A stretch of 46,343 nucleotides of DNA from Saccoglossus kowalevskii (Eukaryota > Hemichordata > Enteropneusta > Harrimaniidae), in NCBI RefSeq assembly GCF_000003605.2, contig NW_003157461.1, positions 1 to 46,343 on the forward strand, read 5' to 3'. This document shows, in pieces, positions 46,158 to 46,343 of this stretch; position 1 is the first letter of the stretch, and each line of letters begins with the position of its first letter. The notes under the pieces were generated by a model. That model saw only the letters and a list, made by a program, of their open reading frames with translations, was not told the DNA's origin and did not search any database. The position numbers and the translations under genes are program-made.

Positions 46158-46343
46158 ACCTGTGATATCATATTAACAAGTCCAATAGTTAAAAGTTCGA
46201 AAATGTGAATAAATGTTTCGTTAATTGGTGTTAAATTATCGTAGTGTTAATCAAAGTATGTAGAGGTCATAGGTCAATTATAGGAGGTACGTGTGAAAGC
46301 GATATCGTTTTTAAAACATTAACATATCTGAAATAGCCGGCAA
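46158..46343 (+). repeat. Partial monomer (left end), right window edge
   Basis: Conserved block up to AGCCGGCAA. The array clearly continues beyond the window. Confidence 0.95.

Larger units (their letters stand above)
1..46343 (+). repeat. Satellite DNA array, ~945-bp monomer, head to tail
   Basis: The landmark ACCTGTGATATCATATT (with rare single changes) recurs at 201, 1140, 2084, 3028, 3971, 4915 and so on to 46158, always on the + strand. Most spacings are 939-950 bp. All sequence between landmarks aligns to the same monomer and no unrelated insertion interrupts it. Length classes seen are about 945 (standard), 1019-1026 (internal 82-bp duplication), 660 (284-bp deletion), 364 (about 580-bp deletion) and 932 (11-bp deletion). 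Uniform orientation, shared subtype markers in scattered monomers and length variants that recur as copies are the normal signature of unequal exchange and gene conversion in satellite DNA. I do not recognise the family. Confidence 0.98.

Noticed and set aside
1-46343. CRISPR array or bacterial defence system
   Set aside because: Repeats are hundreds of bases long with no unique spacers between them, and there are no associated genes.
1-46343. Tandem transposable elements or LTRs
   Set aside because: I found no terminal repeats with target-site duplications and no transposase, reverse transcriptase or other element-encoded frame. The units abut directly with no flanking DNA.
1-46343. Ribosomal RNA, 5S, tRNA, histone or snRNA gene cluster
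   Set aside because: None of the conserved stretches of these genes appear in the monomer, and there are no polymerase III A and B boxes in proper order that I can see.
1-46343. Nucleosome-multiple lengths (945 as about 5 x 189, 364 as about 2 x 182)
   Set aside because: The numbers are suggestive but 660 bp does not fit, and such ratios are easy to find after the fact.

Overview
The whole 46,343-base window is one uninterrupted tandem satellite array. I recognise no protein-coding gene, rRNA, tRNA, CRISPR array or transposase. The basic monomer is about 945 bp, is AT-rich, and repeats head to tail in one orientation from the first base to the last. Taking the near-invariant ACCTGTGATATCATATT as phase zero, I place 44 landmark-to-landmark intervals of one monomer each (most 939-950 bp). 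Three longer intervals (1669, 2048 and 1309 bp) also contain a 364-bp short monomer, and there are partial monomers at both ends. This points to eukaryotic constitutive heterochromatin (pericentromere, sex chromosome or B chromosome type). Retained CpG-containing motifs (CGATATCG, GCCGGC, ATCGAT) suit a genome with little cytosine methylation, such as many invertebrates, but the sequence does not identify the organism.

Layout. 1-3970: an alternating two-monomer higher-order repeat. 3971-9723: mixed monomers, including the first 82-bp duplication variant (about 5312-5475) and a near-identical neighbour pair (5934-7829). 9724-18224: a repeating pair of subtypes returns at about 3.78-kb spacing. 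18225-27748: mixed subtypes with a second 82-bp duplication variant (25240-25403) and a distant copy of the left-edge dimer (25862-27748). 27749-38315: three copies of a 660-bp deletion monomer, two in a 2.55-kb higher-order repeat, plus a third 82-bp duplication variant (36087-36250). 39248-45216: a distinct subfamily domain in which a 364-bp short monomer, made by an internal deletion of about 580 bp, appears at six junctions. 45217-46343: ordinary monomers again.

Within a monomer, in order from phase zero: a near-invariant block of about 100 bp; a CGATATCG dyad; a second dyad that alternates between a perfect 14-bp palindrome and a hairpin; an E-box CAGCTG; a T-run, which in 15 monomers ends in a splice-acceptor-like TTTTTTTAG; a TATATAAG box; a cluster of CAAAG motifs spaced 10/11/10/11 bp; a splice-donor-like GTAAGT; a palindromic CTTATATATAAG; a second CAAAG block; and a degenerate CENP-B-box-like motif. 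Markers used in the monomer entries: dyad type (CAGCTG or CGGCTG), T-run end (AG-type or not), CTCC type (CCCGGC, CCGTGC, CCGTGG), the 4-bp duplication TGTCTGTC, and tail type (CCTACC, CAACGG, CAACCG).

The open reading frames (up to 126 codons, mostly minus strand) are by-products of the repeat. They are broken by stops and frameshifts between monomers and I do not call them genes. All comparisons were made by eye; percent identity and exact homogenisation blocks need a self-alignment.
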